NCBI RefSeq assembly: GCF_050281185.1
Contig: NZ_JBNNWS010000006.1
Span: forward strand, 215,116 to 279,115
DNA length: 64,000 nt
Origin: Heyndrickxia sp050281185
GTDB lineage: Bacteria; Bacillota; Bacilli; Bacillales; Bacillaceae_C
Direction: 5' to 3'
This document shows, in pieces, positions 35,344-45,051 of the stretch. Numbering within the stretch: position 1 is the stretch's first letter; the number at the start of each line of letters is the position of its first letter. The translations under genes were made by a program, and so were the position numbers. Under the pieces are notes generated by a model. It saw only the letters and a program-made list of their open reading frames with translations, did no database searches and was not told the origin of the DNA.

Positions 35344-35799
35344 TTGGAATTTGTTAATTATACAGAAGATATTCGACGTTTTAATCGATTTTATACACGA
35401 ATTATTGGAGTAAATAACCAATATACAGATCAAACAAAGTATTCTTCGACAGAGGCACAAATTTTGTATGAAATTAGTATCAAAGAGAAATGTACTGCAG
35501 CGTATTTACGTGACTATTTCAAACTTGATAAAGGCTATTTAAGTAGAATACTAAAAAGATTTGAAAATGAGGTCTTAATAATAAAAACGGCCTCAAATGA
35601 AGATAAAAGAGTGTCTTACTTACATATTACGGAACATGGTACAAAAGAACTGAATTCGTTAATTAACACAGCTAATCGAAATGTCTACAACATGATTGAA
35701 AAAATACCAGTTGAAGAGTTGGATGAACTAATTCAATCAATGAGGAGAATAGAAAGCATTTTAAAAAATTATGAGAATGAGATTTATGCAATTAAATAG
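35344..35799 (+). CDS. MarR family transcriptional regulator
   Basis: 151 residues from TTG 35344, chosen because AAAGGGTGAT lies 4-13 bases upstream; an earlier frame start at 35287 has none. The winged helix reads TEAQILYEISIKEKCTAAY, LDKGYLSRILKRFENEVLI and the wing SNEDKRVSYLHITEHG with the conserved D-x-R. It is the gene directly before the peptide-transport operon and probably regulates it. Ligand unknown. Confidence 0.88.
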   Translation: MEFVNYTEDIRRFNRFYTRIIGVNNQYTDQTKYSSTEAQILYEISIKEKCTAAYLRDYFKLDKGYLSRILKRFENEVLIIKTASNEDKRVSYLHITEHGTKELNSLINTANRNVYNMIEKIPVEELDELIQSMRRIESILKNYENEIYAIK

Positions 35800-35924
35800 A
35801 AGATGTTAACCCACTAGAGATTCATCATAGAAAAGCTCTTCTTTTATTTCAGATTCCTGTGTTTTATTCACTAATTTTTTTAGTGAATTTTTTTATAAAA
35901 CATAATTTACGAGGGGGTTTTTTT

Positions 35925-37466
35925 GTGAGAAAAAAAGCGTTTTTATCGATTTTAATGTTACTAGTAATCTTCGCTACAGCTTGTTCTCCAAAAACAGCAG
36001 GAACTGATTCTAGTAAAAAGGGGAAGAGTAGTAAAAGAGATAATATTGTTATAGGAATAGAATCCGATGCTGCAACACTATTAGCCAATACCGATGTCAA
36101 CTATATAACAGATGTTCAAATACGTAATATTTACGATCCTTTGATTAAAAGAAATCCAGAAACTGGTGGTTTCGAACCAGCGCTAGCAACAGAGTGGAAA
36201 AACATCGATGAAACTACTTGGGAAATTAGCTTAAGAGAAGGTGTTAAATTTCAAAACGGTAAACCGTTTAACGCAGAGGCTGTAAAATTTAATATTGATT
36301 ATATCCTTGATAAGAAAAATAACTCTACCTATTTATCAAGATGGGCCAATGTTAAAGGAGTGAAAGTAGTAGATGATTATAAAGTGCAAATCATAACCTC
36401 TCAGCCTTTTCCAACAATGATTGCAAGAATTGCCGATGATCTCCTTATTATGGAACCAAGTAATGTGGAAGAGCTTGGATTGGTAGAAGCAGCAAAAAAA
36501 CCAGTTGGAACAGGTCCGTATAAATTAAAAGAATGGGTTCGTGATGACCATTTGACATTGGTAGCCAATAATGATTATTGGGATGGAAAACCTTCTATTA
36601 AGGAGGCTACGTTCCGCTATATTCCTGAATTCAGTAGTAGACTTTCAGCTTTCTTAAGTGGAGAAATTGATTTATTTAAGAATATACCTGTCGATTCTGT
36701 AGAGAATGTAAAAAATAATGCAAATTCAAAAGTAGAAAGTATCGGCTCTTCTCGTATCAATTACTTAGCACTAAATACATTAGTAAAAGGTCCTTTACAA
36801 GATCAAAAAGTACGTCAGGCCATTAACTATGCGATAGATGTCGATGAACTATTAAAGGCAGTATTAAATGGAAATGGTACAAAAATGACAGGTCCATTAT
36901 CAAAAATAAATGCCGATTACGTGGAAACGACGGACTATGGATACGACCCTGAAAAGGCCAAGAGTCTTATAAAAGAAGCGGGTTATGATCCAAAGGATTT
37001 AAAACTAACACTTGACACTCCTAACGGTCGATATCCTATGGATTCACAAGTAGCACAAGCAATTGCAGCTCAACTAAAAGGGATAGGAATAGAAGTTAAG
37101 GTACAGGTAAACGAATGGGGAAACCATTTGAATAAAATTCAACAACGGAAGGAAGGAGATATGTTTATTTTAGGATGGGGTCCTGCATTTGATGCACAGT
37201 CAACCATTGAAAACCTCTTTATGAAAGACGCACCTTACAGTGGTTTTTATGAGCCGGAAGTAGAAAAAACCATTCAAAAAGCTATTCCGATTTTTGAAGA
37301 AGCTAAAAGAAAGCAAGCTTTTGGTGAAATTCAACAACTATTAGTTGAACAAGCAGCATGGGTTCCACTTTGGCAACAGGCAGATCTTTATGCGGTGAAT
37401 AAAAATTTAGATTTCAAACCAAAAGTTGACGAGAGTATGAAAGTTGTTGATATGAGTTGGAAATAA
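35925..37466 (+). CDS. ABC transporter substrate-binding lipoprotein (peptide/nickel family 5)
   Basis: 513 residues from GTG 35925 (GAGGGGG upstream; the frame opens earlier without a site). A lipoprotein signal ends in FATAC with Cys20 or so as the lipidated residue. The SBP_bac_5 fold shows IYDPLIKRNPETGG near 68, AEAVKFNIDYIL and the DxxVRQAINYAID pattern (QDQKVRQAINYAIDVDEL). It binds oligopeptides, dipeptides or a related ligand outside the membrane and passes it to the two permeases downstream. First structural gene of a six-gene operon. Confidence 0.92.
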   Translation: MRKKAFLSILMLLVIFATACSPKTAGTDSSKKGKSSKRDNIVIGIESDAATLLANTDVNYITDVQIRNIYDPLIKRNPETGGFEPALATEWKNIDETTWEISLREGVKFQNGKPFNAEAVKFNIDYILDKKNNSTYLSRWANVKGVKVVDDYKVQIITSQPFPTMIARIADDLLIMEPSNVEELGLVEAAKKPVGTGPYKLKEWVRDDHLTLVANNDYWDGKPSIKEATFRYIPEFSSRLSAFLSGEIDLFKNIPVDSVENVKNNANSKVESIGSSRINYLALNTLVKGPLQDQKVRQAINYAIDVDELLKAVLNGNGTKMTGPLSKINADYVETTDYGYDPEKAKSLIKEAGYDPKDLKLTLDTPNGRYPMDSQVAQAIAAQLKGIGIEVKVQVNEWGNHLNKIQQRKEGDMFILGWGPAFDAQSTIENLFMKDAPYSGFYEPEVEKTIQKAIPIFEEAKRKQAFGEIQQLLVEQAAWVPLWQQADLYAVNKNLDFKPKVDESMKVVDMSWK

Positions 37467-37540
37467 AAATCTAGAAGGAAGGGTAGCCCCTTCTTTCTAT
37501 CCTCGCAATATTGTAAGTCGAAATGGAGGATTCCGTATAT

Positions 37541-38458
37541 ATGGTTGAATTTATTATAAAACGTACGATACAAATGGTTATTGTCATATTTCTTGCACTT
37601 ACAGCGGTGTTTTTCTTACTTAGACTCTCAGGGGATCCAGCTACCTTATTCCTTCCTCCAGATGCACCAAGAGATCAAATTGCTCAATACCGAGAAATGT
37701 TAGGTTTTGATCGTCCTTTATATGTTCAATACGGAGATTTCCTTATTAAAGCAATCCAAGGGGATTTTGGTGAATCATTACGCAGCCACGAAGATGCTTT
37801 ATCCGTTGTATTAGACAGGATTCCAGCAACCTTTCAATTAGCGTTTTCAGCACTTGGTTTATCGCTATTAATTGCCATACCTGTTGGCATTCTATCTGCA
37901 CATAAAAGAAATACTTTCTATGACCGCTTAGGAGTAGGGTTTACAGTATTGGGTCAAGCCATACCTAGCTTTTGGCTAGGTTTGTTATTAATATTCTTTT
38001 TTGCTGCAGTATTACATCTACTACCGTCTGGCGGTGGAGGCTCCATTTATCATATGATCTTACCGACTATCACATTGGCTGCTTATAGTGTTGCCCGATT
38101 TGCTCGATTTACCAGGTCGACCATGTTAGATGTATTAAGGAAAGATTATATTCGAACGGCAAAAGCATCTGGGGTTCCTATGGCACGAATCCTTTTTAGA
38201 TATGCATTAAAAAACTCACTTATTCCTATCATTACTTTAGTAGCATTGGATTTAGGGGTTTTGCTAGGGGGAGCAGTTATTACCGAAGTAGTGTTTTCGT
38301 GGCCAGGAGTTGGAAGATTACTTATGCAATCACTACTAAATCGTGACTTTCCAATTGTGTTAGCCGGCGTTTTTTTAATCGCTGTCATCTATTCTGTGAT
38401 AAATTTTATTGCTGACATAGCTTATGCCTATGTGAATCCACAAATTCGTGTGAAATAG
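37541..38458 (+). CDS. ABC transporter permease, DppB/OppB type
   Basis: 305 residues from ATG 37541 (GGAGG at 37524). FIIKRTIQMVIVIFLALT at the N-terminus, LRLSGDPATLF, and the EAA loop DVLRKDYIRTAKASGVP near residue 205 define a DppB-like permease with six membrane helices. It pairs with the next permease to form the channel. Confidence 0.93.
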   Translation: MVEFIIKRTIQMVIVIFLALTAVFFLLRLSGDPATLFLPPDAPRDQIAQYREMLGFDRPLYVQYGDFLIKAIQGDFGESLRSHEDALSVVLDRIPATFQLAFSALGLSLLIAIPVGILSAHKRNTFYDRLGVGFTVLGQAIPSFWLGLLLIFFFAAVLHLLPSGGGGSIYHMILPTITLAAYSVARFARFTRSTMLDVLRKDYIRTAKASGVPMARILFRYALKNSLIPIITLVALDLGVLLGGAVITEVVFSWPGVGRLLMQSLLNRDFPIVLAGVFLIAVIYSVINFIADIAYAYVNPQIRVK

Positions 38459-38469
38459 GAGGTGATAGA

Positions 38470-39378
38470 ATGTCAAATGTGATCATTGAAAATGAAACGA
38501 ATCCAACAGTTGTAATGCCTTCGATAAAAAGGAAATCTAAAATAAAGCATTTTTTTAAACAGCTTAGTAAAAGTAAAACTGGTTTAGCAGGATTTATTAT
38601 CATGATCTTTTTATTAATTTTAGGAATTGTAGGAGATTGGATCGTCCCGTTTGATCCTTTAAAAGCTAACTTTGGACAAAAACTTCTCCCACCTATGACA
38701 GCAGGTCATTTACTCGGTACGGATCAGCTTGGTCGTGATATTCTGTCACGAATCATTTCGGGAACCAAAATTTCCTTAATTATTGGGATTACAACTGTTT
38801 TTTTCTCAGGTTTAATTGGAAGTATTATAGGAATCATTTCTGGTTACTTTCGTGGGTGGATTGACGTAATTTTAATGAGGATTGTTGATGTCCAGCTTAG
38901 TTTTCCTTTTATTTTACTAGTATTAGTTGTAAACGCCGTACTAGGGGCTGGTTTAAAAAACATCATCATTTCATTAGTAATTGGTGGTTGGGTTATTTTT
39001 GCGCGTGTAGTTAGAAGTGAAGTTTTAGCACTAAGAGAAAAAGAGTTTATCTTATCTTGTGTGGCAACAGGAGTTCCTAGATGGGAAATCATTGTGAAAC
39101 ACATTTTACCTAACTTGTTCACACCGATTATTGTCCTATCCTCACTACAGGTAGCTTCCTTTATTATTGCTGAAGCATCGGTTAGTTTTCTAGGATTTGG
39201 AGTTCAGCCACCACAACCTGCTTGGGGAAATATGTTGAATGAAGGTAAGGATTACATCTTTAATTCATGGTGGCTCATCACATTCCCGGGAATAGCAATC
39301 GTAATCACCACTTTAGGGGTTAATCTATTTGGCGATTGGTTACGAGATGAACTTGATCCAGAATTGAAGGGGGACTAA
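38470..39378 (+). CDS. ABC transporter permease, DppC/OppC type
   Basis: 302 residues. Cytoplasmic N-tail, then SKTGLAGFIIMIFLLILG and HLLGTDQLGRDILSRIISG, the OppC_N signature. The EAA loop is REKEFILSCVATGVPRWEI. Six membrane segments. AGGAGGTGA is just before the ATG, 12 bp after the previous gene. Ends 2 bp before the ATPase gene. Confidence 0.93.
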   Translation: MSNVIIENETNPTVVMPSIKRKSKIKHFFKQLSKSKTGLAGFIIMIFLLILGIVGDWIVPFDPLKANFGQKLLPPMTAGHLLGTDQLGRDILSRIISGTKISLIIGITTVFFSGLIGSIIGIISGYFRGWIDVILMRIVDVQLSFPFILLVLVVNAVLGAGLKNIIISLVIGGWVIFARVVRSEVLALREKEFILSCVATGVPRWEIIVKHILPNLFTPIIVLSSLQVASFIIAEASVSFLGFGVQPPQPAWGNMLNEGKDYIFNSWWLITFPGIAIVITTLGVNLFGDWLRDELDPELKGD

Positions 39379-39380
39379 TT

Positions 39381-40379
39381 GTGAGTAATAAGATTCTTGA
39401 AGTGAAAGATTTACATGTACAATTTAAAACTCCCATGGGGATTGTTCAACCTGTAGACGGTGTTGACTTTCAGGTTAATGATGGTGAAACACTAGGGATT
39501 GTTGGGGAATCTGGATGTGGAAAAAGTGTGACTTCGTTAGCAGTAATGGGGTTACTTCCTTCACCAATTGGTTATATTGCCAAGGGTGAAATCTTGCTTG
39601 ACGGGAAAAAAATATCTCATTTAAATGATCGTGATATGAGGAAAATAAGGGGAAACGAGATGGCGATGATTTTTCAAGAGCCAATGACCTCTTTAAATCC
39701 AGTTTTCACAATTGGTGAACAGCTTAGTGAGCCACTAAGACAGCATACTAAGCTTAGTAAGAAGGAAATTCGTGAAAAAATTATTGAAATGTTGAAACTT
39801 GTGGGAATTCCAAGGTCCGAGGAAATAATAAACGAATATCCACATCAACTCTCTGGTGGTATGAGGCAAAGAGTAATGATCTCATTAGCTATGCTTTGTA
39901 AACCTAAGCTATTGATAGCAGATGAACCTACTACTGCGTTAGATGTAACAATTCAAGCTCAAATATTAGATTTAATGAAAAAAATTAAAAATGAAAATCA
40001 AATGGCGATGGTTTTAATTACTCATGATCTCGGTGTAATTGCAGAAATATGTGAAAGGGTAATTGTCATGTACGCAGGACAAATTGTAGAAAATACAGAT
40101 GTTCGTACGTTGTTTAATGATCCGAAGCATCCTTATTCACAGGGACTTTTGTCTTCCTTACCAAAAATGAATAATAGAAAACAAGAGTTATATTCTATTA
40201 AAGGTAATGTCCCGAGACCAGATGAAATTCCGCAAGGTTGTGCATTTTCAACGAGATGTCCACATGTTTTAGATAAATGTAGAACTGAAAGACCCCCACT
40301 ATTGAAACTTGAGAATCAATCGTGTCGGTGTTGGTTATATGAGACTGAGGCAAAAGAGGTGATGTCACATGTCGAGTGA
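39381..40379 (+). CDS. ABC transporter ATP-binding protein, DppD/OppD type
   Basis: 332 residues, GTG start with AAGGGGG. Walker A GESGCGKS near 47, ABC signature LSGGMRQR near 160 and Walker B LLIADEPTTALD near 178. The C-terminus holds the oligo_HPY region with CAFSTRCPHVLDKC, whose cysteines may bind a metal cluster as in other DppD proteins. It overlaps the next ATPase gene by 11 bp. Confidence 0.94.
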   Translation: MSNKILEVKDLHVQFKTPMGIVQPVDGVDFQVNDGETLGIVGESGCGKSVTSLAVMGLLPSPIGYIAKGEILLDGKKISHLNDRDMRKIRGNEMAMIFQEPMTSLNPVFTIGEQLSEPLRQHTKLSKKEIREKIIEMLKLVGIPRSEEIINEYPHQLSGGMRQRVMISLAMLCKPKLLIADEPTTALDVTIQAQILDLMKKIKNENQMAMVLITHDLGVIAEICERVIVMYAGQIVENTDVRTLFNDPKHPYSQGLLSSLPKMNNRKQELYSIKGNVPRPDEIPQGCAFSTRCPHVLDKCRTERPPLLKLENQSCRCWLYETEAKEVMSHVE

Positions 40380-41340
40380 AGCAGTGTTAGAAGTAAAAGG
40401 ATTAAAAAAATATTACGACATCAATCAAGGATGGTTTAAGGAAAATATCAAGGTAAAAGCCGTTGATGACATTTCCTTTAACGTTTATAAAGGTGAAACA
40501 TTTGGAATTGTAGGAGAAAGCGGATGCGGTAAATCAACTACAGGAAGGACAATACTACGACTAGATCAGCCTACAGAAGGTCAAATTCTTTTTGAAGGGA
40601 TCGATATCAGTCTTCTCCCATATGAAAAAATGCGAAAGTTAAGGCGAAAAATGCAAATGGTTTTTCAGGATCCTTATGCATCACTTAATCCTAAGAAAAC
40701 GATTAAGCAAATATTAACTGAACCACTAAGAGTCCATAACCTATATTCAAAGAAAGAAAGACTCGAAAAAGCAGTCGAAATATTGGAAATTGTAGGACTA
40801 TCCTCTTATCATTTAGAACGGTATCCACACGAATTTTCCGGTGGACAGAGGCAAAGAATTGGAATAGCGAAAGCGGTCATTTTAAATCCAGAACTAATTG
40901 TAACAGATGAACCAGTATCTGCTTTAGATGTATCGGTTCAATCACAAGTTATCAATCTACTATTAAAATTGCAAAAGGAATTTGGTCTTACCTACATCTT
41001 TATTTCCCATGATCTCGGTGTAGTTAGACACATAACCGATAGAGTAGCTGTAATGTACTTAGGGAAAATAGTAGAGCTTGCTAATACGGAACAACTTTTC
41101 ATAGATCCAAAGCATCCATACACAAAGGCACTTATTTCGGCAGTACCGATTAACCATCCGGATGAAAAGAAAGAAAGAATTGTTTTATCAGGGGACGTGC
41201 CTAGTCCAGCAAACCCTCCTAGTGGTTGTACATTTCATCCCCGTTGCTCATCCTGTATGGACATTTGTAAAAAAGAAAAACCCCCTGTGATTTCGTTTGA
41301 TGATGGTCACACAGTGGCTTGTCATTTATATACAAAATAA
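40369..41340 (+). CDS. ABC transporter ATP-binding protein, DppF/OppF type
   Basis: 323 residues. Walker A GESGCGKST, signature FSGGQRQRIGIAKA, Walker B LIVTDEPVSALDVS, switch His in YIFISHDLGVV, and the C-terminal CTFHPRCSSCMDICKKEKP. Second ATPase of the heterodimer. Followed after 19 bp by the M24 gene. Confidence 0.94.
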   Translation: MSSEAVLEVKGLKKYYDINQGWFKENIKVKAVDDISFNVYKGETFGIVGESGCGKSTTGRTILRLDQPTEGQILFEGIDISLLPYEKMRKLRRKMQMVFQDPYASLNPKKTIKQILTEPLRVHNLYSKKERLEKAVEILEIVGLSSYHLERYPHEFSGGQRQRIGIAKAVILNPELIVTDEPVSALDVSVQSQVINLLLKLQKEFGLTYIFISHDLGVVRHITDRVAVMYLGKIVELANTEQLFIDPKHPYTKALISAVPINHPDEKKERIVLSGDVPSPANPPSGCTFHPRCSSCMDICKKEKPPVISFDDGHTVACHLYTK

Positions 41341-41359
41341 AAATAAGGAGTGTTGAAAA

Positions 41360-42541
41360 ATGTTATTAGCTATATCCAAAAAGGAAATTTTAGAAAGACA
41401 GGAAAAGTTTTATGGAATTTTACAAGAAAAACAGATTGATTGTGCAGTCCTATTTAGCGTAACTGATATATTTTATTTAACGGGCTTCCATTTTCATCCA
41501 ACAGAAAGGCCCGTTGGATTCTTTATCGATCCGAATAAACAAACCCATTTATTTGTACCCGCCCTTGAACATGAGCATGCAGAAGAGTTTGCCCATGTGA
41601 ATTTTGTTCATTCTTATCCAGAGTATCCTGGTTTAAGGCATCCGATGGAATATTTCAAAGATGAATTAAATCAAGCGGGCTTTGAAGGGAAAACTGTTGG
41701 TTATGATTCGATTGGCTATGGTTCTTCCATGGGATACAGAGGTCCAGCGGTTAGCGAATTTTTAAGTGCTAAAGATTTTGTATCTATTAAATGGATTGTA
41801 GAGGAAATGCGTGTTGTTAAATCACCTGCAGAAGTCGAGCTCATAAAAGAATCTTGCCGTTGGGGAAATCTTGCACATCGTCTTCTTCAAAAATATTCAA
41901 AGCCAGGGTTTAGTGAGATTGAAATTACGAGTAAAGCCTCATCGGAAGCGACGATGGCAATGATCGAAACGCTTGGCCCGGACTATAAGCCACACGGAAG
42001 TACAGCGTATGCACTTTTTCGAGGTCAAGTAGGGGAAATGTCAGCATTCCCACATGCAGTTACGCAAAATTTACTGTTGAAAAAAGGGGATACTCTTGTA
42101 ACCGGGGCAGCTGCAGATGTGTGGGGCTATCATAGTGAACTCGAGCGCACGATGTTTGTTCAAGAAGCCAACAGTGAGCAAGAAAAGTACTTTAAGATTA
42201 TGTATGAAGCTCAGGAAATAGCTTTCAAATCAATTCGTCCAGGTGTTCCTTGCTCAACTGTGGAACAAGAAGTCCAAAAATACTTTAAAGAAGCAGGAGT
42301 TGAAAATCTTGTTCACCATCATACAGGTCATAGCATAGGTTTGTTAGGGCATGAAGCTCCATTCTTTGACTTAGGTGATGAAACCATTATGCAACCGGGA
42401 ATGGTATTTACCGTTGAACCAGGTATTTATATAAGGGGACTAGGTGGCTTCAGGCATTCTGATACGGTTCTTGTTACAGAAGATGGAATGGAAATGCTAA
42501 CCTATTATCCAAGAGATTTCGCATCTATGATTTGTTATTGA
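41360..42541 (+). CDS. M24 (pita-bread) family protein, probable non-canonical peptidase/hydrolase
   Basis: 393 residues. Creatinase_N domain (1-135) then a pita-bread domain. In ordinary M24 metallopeptidases the ligands are D, D, H, E, E. Here the first is Gly and the second Glu (GAAADVWGYHSELERT instead of D-x6-GY-SD-TRT), the His of HHTGHSIGLLGHE and the Glu of VEPGIY remain, and the last Glu is Ser (GGFRHSDTVLV instead of R-x-EDT). The two-metal site is therefore not complete, as in creatinase. As last gene of the peptide-type ABC operon it probably cleaves the imported compound. AAGGAGTG precedes the ATG. Confidence 0.85.
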   Translation: MLLAISKKEILERQEKFYGILQEKQIDCAVLFSVTDIFYLTGFHFHPTERPVGFFIDPNKQTHLFVPALEHEHAEEFAHVNFVHSYPEYPGLRHPMEYFKDELNQAGFEGKTVGYDSIGYGSSMGYRGPAVSEFLSAKDFVSIKWIVEEMRVVKSPAEVELIKESCRWGNLAHRLLQKYSKPGFSEIEITSKASSEATMAMIETLGPDYKPHGSTAYALFRGQVGEMSAFPHAVTQNLLLKKGDTLVTGAAADVWGYHSELERTMFVQEANSEQEKYFKIMYEAQEIAFKSIRPGVPCSTVEQEVQKYFKEAGVENLVHHHTGHSIGLLGHEAPFFDLGDETIMQPGMVFTVEPGIYIRGLGGFRHSDTVLVTEDGMEMLTYYPRDFASMICY

Positions 42542-42548
42542 TGTAAGT

Positions 42549-42610
42549 AGGACAAGGGGTCGGTTCACTTGTCCCGTCAACTGGGACAATGGACCAGACC
42601 CCACGTCCCG
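42549..42610 (+). repeat. GGGAC element, two-hairpin copy
   Basis: GGACAAGGGGTCGGTTCACT, TGTCCC, then GGGACAATGGACCAGACCCC and ACGTCCC. It starts 8 bp after the M24 stop codon. Arms are shorter than in the other copies because the T-rich middle is missing. Confidence 0.85.
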
Positions 42611-42942
42611 AAGTCAAACCAATTATTACGAGAATACGAATGGTTAAAAATCGATTTAAAATAGAAGATATTATAGATGTAATGAAAATTAAGATTGCTT
42701 AAGCAGGAGGCTGTTCTCTTGCTTTTTTTAATTCTAGTACTCCAACAAATACTTCTAGTTCTAAAGGACAAAATAGATATTTAAACAACAATCTGAAATA
42801 TTCCCATGTTTTGTTGAGATGTTACAAGGTGAGGTCAATTTGGCGCTCACCTTATATTATTGCAGATTGAAGTTGCAAAAATATGTACTAAACTTTTTGA
42901 ACATTAAAAATTATAATCAGACTATGAAAGGGGTTACAATCC
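42611..42942. other. Intergenic region before the PRD operon
   Basis: No supportable gene. A 28-codon open tail (VKNRFKIEDIIDVMKIKIA) ends at 42702 without a start and may be a relic. A hairpin follows at 42701-42729. The last 200 bp presumably hold the promoter of the PRD regulator gene; no conserved antiterminator hairpin is evident by eye. Confidence 0.4.
42701..42729 (+). terminator. Probable terminator
   Basis: AAGCAGGAG GCTGTT CTCTTGCTT, 9 bp stem with one G-T pair, followed by T6. It would end transcripts from the peptide-transport operon. Confidence 0.65.
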
Positions 42943-45051
42943 ATGAAAGAACGGACACAACGAGTATTTACAAGATTTCTAACGGTAAATACACACCTAA
43001 CTTTTGAGGATTTAAGTAAAGAATTCTATATTAGTGAACGCACTTTACGGAACGAATTGGTATTGATTAATAAATATTTGGCTGAAAATAATTATCCTAT
43101 TGTTACTACTACAAGAGGAAAAGGGCTGAATTTGACCCTTTCTAATAAAGATCGTAAAACGCTGTTGATGCAAATTGGTGGTAATAGGAAAAAAGATTAT
43201 TATCAGCCAAATGAACGTTTTCTTGCACTCCTTTTAGATATTGTAGATACCACAAAAACTACAGTGCTATATGAAATGGAAGAAAAGTTACAGGTATCTA
43301 AAAGCACATTGGATGAAGATATGAGAAAACTTCGTAGGTTCTTAAAGGATTATGCAATTACTGTAGTTAGTTTACCGAAGCAAGGTGTTGTATTACAAGG
43401 CGATGAACGGTCTATACGATCCATGCTGTACGACGTGGTTAATAGTATGACAGATATTGATCACCTAATGAGGTATAAAGATTCAGATGCAGTGATTACC
43501 GTTATAGATCGATTACTACTAGATTATTTGGATACGAGAGTATTAGAGGTAATAGGAGAACATTATGATGATATATTGAAAAGGTCCAGATTAGATAGTA
43601 ATCATACGTATCGCAATCAGATTATTCTATTTTTAAGTATATGGGTTAGACGTGTTCAAGAAGGAAATACCGTTAGTGAATTAGCAAAGGTGAGAGCGGA
43701 GATAAAAGAAGGACCTGTGAGAAATTTTGTAGATTTGACATGTATGGAGTTTGCTTTATATCCATCATTAAATGAAATTAAATATATTACTTTCACAATC
43801 GAATCATTCAACCCAAAAGATATGAATAATTCATTTGATTGGGTTACAGCACAATTATTAGCAATTCAATTAATAGAGCATGTAGAGAAGGTAACAGGAA
43901 TTCCTTTTTCTCAGGAAGAAGACGATTTGTATGAAGGTCTTTATAAGCATATCACAGGATTGTTAACTAGAGGAAGAAACGATTTACAGGTATATAATCC
44001 TTTAAAAAACAAAATTAAAGAGTCTTATATAGAGATATATAATGCAGTAGCTTGTTTTAGTAAGCAAATAGTGGACTATACAAAGAAACGACTATCTGAA
44101 GATGAAATAGGATTTTTGACTATTTACTTTTCAACTTCTGAAAGTCGTATAAAGCAAGAAGAACAATATGTGTATCAAGCGGTTGTGGTTTGTAATCATG
44201 GAATTTCAACTGGAAAGTTGTTGGCTGCGAATTTAAAAGAGCAATTCAATATCGAGATTGTAGCGGTTTTAAGTTCGTATGAATTAGCTTTTATTGACAA
44301 GTTGGATATAGATTTAATCTTTACTACGATTTCTATTGATTATCCAAAAAAACCGATATTAATACTTAATCCAATTTTAAGGGAAAGTGACAAGAAAGAA
44401 ATTAGAGCATTTTTACTCAAAAATAAAGACAAGAGAAGAACCATATCAAATAAGTTAGATGCCACAAAGTTATTACAAGATATTCTAGGATTGATTGAAA
44501 CAAGTGGCGGAACGGTTACACAAGAAAGTTATAAAAAAGTAGAAAGTACTTTTAAAGGACACCATCTGACATTTAATACAAGGGAGATACAGCCGATGTT
44601 GCAGGATATTTTGAAGGATTCCAATATCTTACTGAAGCAAGAATGTAAAGATTGGAAAGATGCGATAACGAAAGTTGCAAAGCCTTTAGAAAAAGAGAAG
44701 GTCATAGAAAATCGATATATAGATGCAATGATTAAGTCTGTTGAAGAATATGGACCTTATATAGTAGTAGGAAAGCATTTAGCATTAGCACATGCACGAC
44801 CAGAAGATGGCGTAAATAAATTAGGAATTAGTGTCATGACGCTAAAAGAACCTGTAGATTTCGGCAATCCAGATAATGACCCAGTGAATATTGTTTTTTG
44901 CTTAGCCGCAGTGGATTCTTATTCACATTTAAATGTGATGAAAAATCTGATTGAGTTAATTAACGATGAAGATAAATTGGCTAATTTATATAAGTCGAAT
45001 GATTTGAAAACGTTTAATCAGGTCCTATACGGAAATGAAGTGGTGAAATGA
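42943..45051 (+). CDS. PRD-containing PTS regulator (BglG/MtlR/LicR type) with EIIB and EIIA domains
   Basis: 702 residues. Two N-terminal helix-turn-helix units (DLSKEFYISERTLRNELVLI near 24, KLQVSKSTLDEDMRKLRRFL near 115), two PRD domains (about 190-400), a GatB-like EIIB domain with Cys417 in VVVCNHGISTGKL, and a C-terminal EIIA domain with the active His617 in HLALAHARPEDG. Such activators are switched by phosphorylation from the PTS. The operon below encodes EIIB and EIIC but no separate EIIA, so this EIIA domain might also donate phosphate. It overlaps the next gene by 4 bp and is therefore part of the operon it controls. Confidence 0.9.
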   Translation: MKERTQRVFTRFLTVNTHLTFEDLSKEFYISERTLRNELVLINKYLAENNYPIVTTTRGKGLNLTLSNKDRKTLLMQIGGNRKKDYYQPNERFLALLLDIVDTTKTTVLYEMEEKLQVSKSTLDEDMRKLRRFLKDYAITVVSLPKQGVVLQGDERSIRSMLYDVVNSMTDIDHLMRYKDSDAVITVIDRLLLDYLDTRVLEVIGEHYDDILKRSRLDSNHTYRNQIILFLSIWVRRVQEGNTVSELAKVRAEIKEGPVRNFVDLTCMEFALYPSLNEIKYITFTIESFNPKDMNNSFDWVTAQLLAIQLIEHVEKVTGIPFSQEEDDLYEGLYKHITGLLTRGRNDLQVYNPLKNKIKESYIEIYNAVACFSKQIVDYTKKRLSEDEIGFLTIYFSTSESRIKQEEQYVYQAVVVCNHGISTGKLLAANLKEQFNIEIVAVLSSYELAFIDKLDIDLIFTTISIDYPKKPILILNPILRESDKKEIRAFLLKNKDKRRTISNKLDATKLLQDILGLIETSGGTVTQESYKKVESTFKGHHLTFNTREIQPMLQDILKDSNILLKQECKDWKDAITKVAKPLEKEKVIENRYIDAMIKSVEEYGPYIVVGKHLALAHARPEDGVNKLGISVMTLKEPVDFGNPDNDPVNIVFCLAAVDSYSHLNVMKNLIELINDEDKLANLYKSNDLKTFNQVLYGNEVVK

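Noticed and set aside
42611..42702. Open tail ending VKNRFKIEDIIDVMKIKIA
   Set aside because: No start codon; too short to assign, noted only in the intergenic entry.
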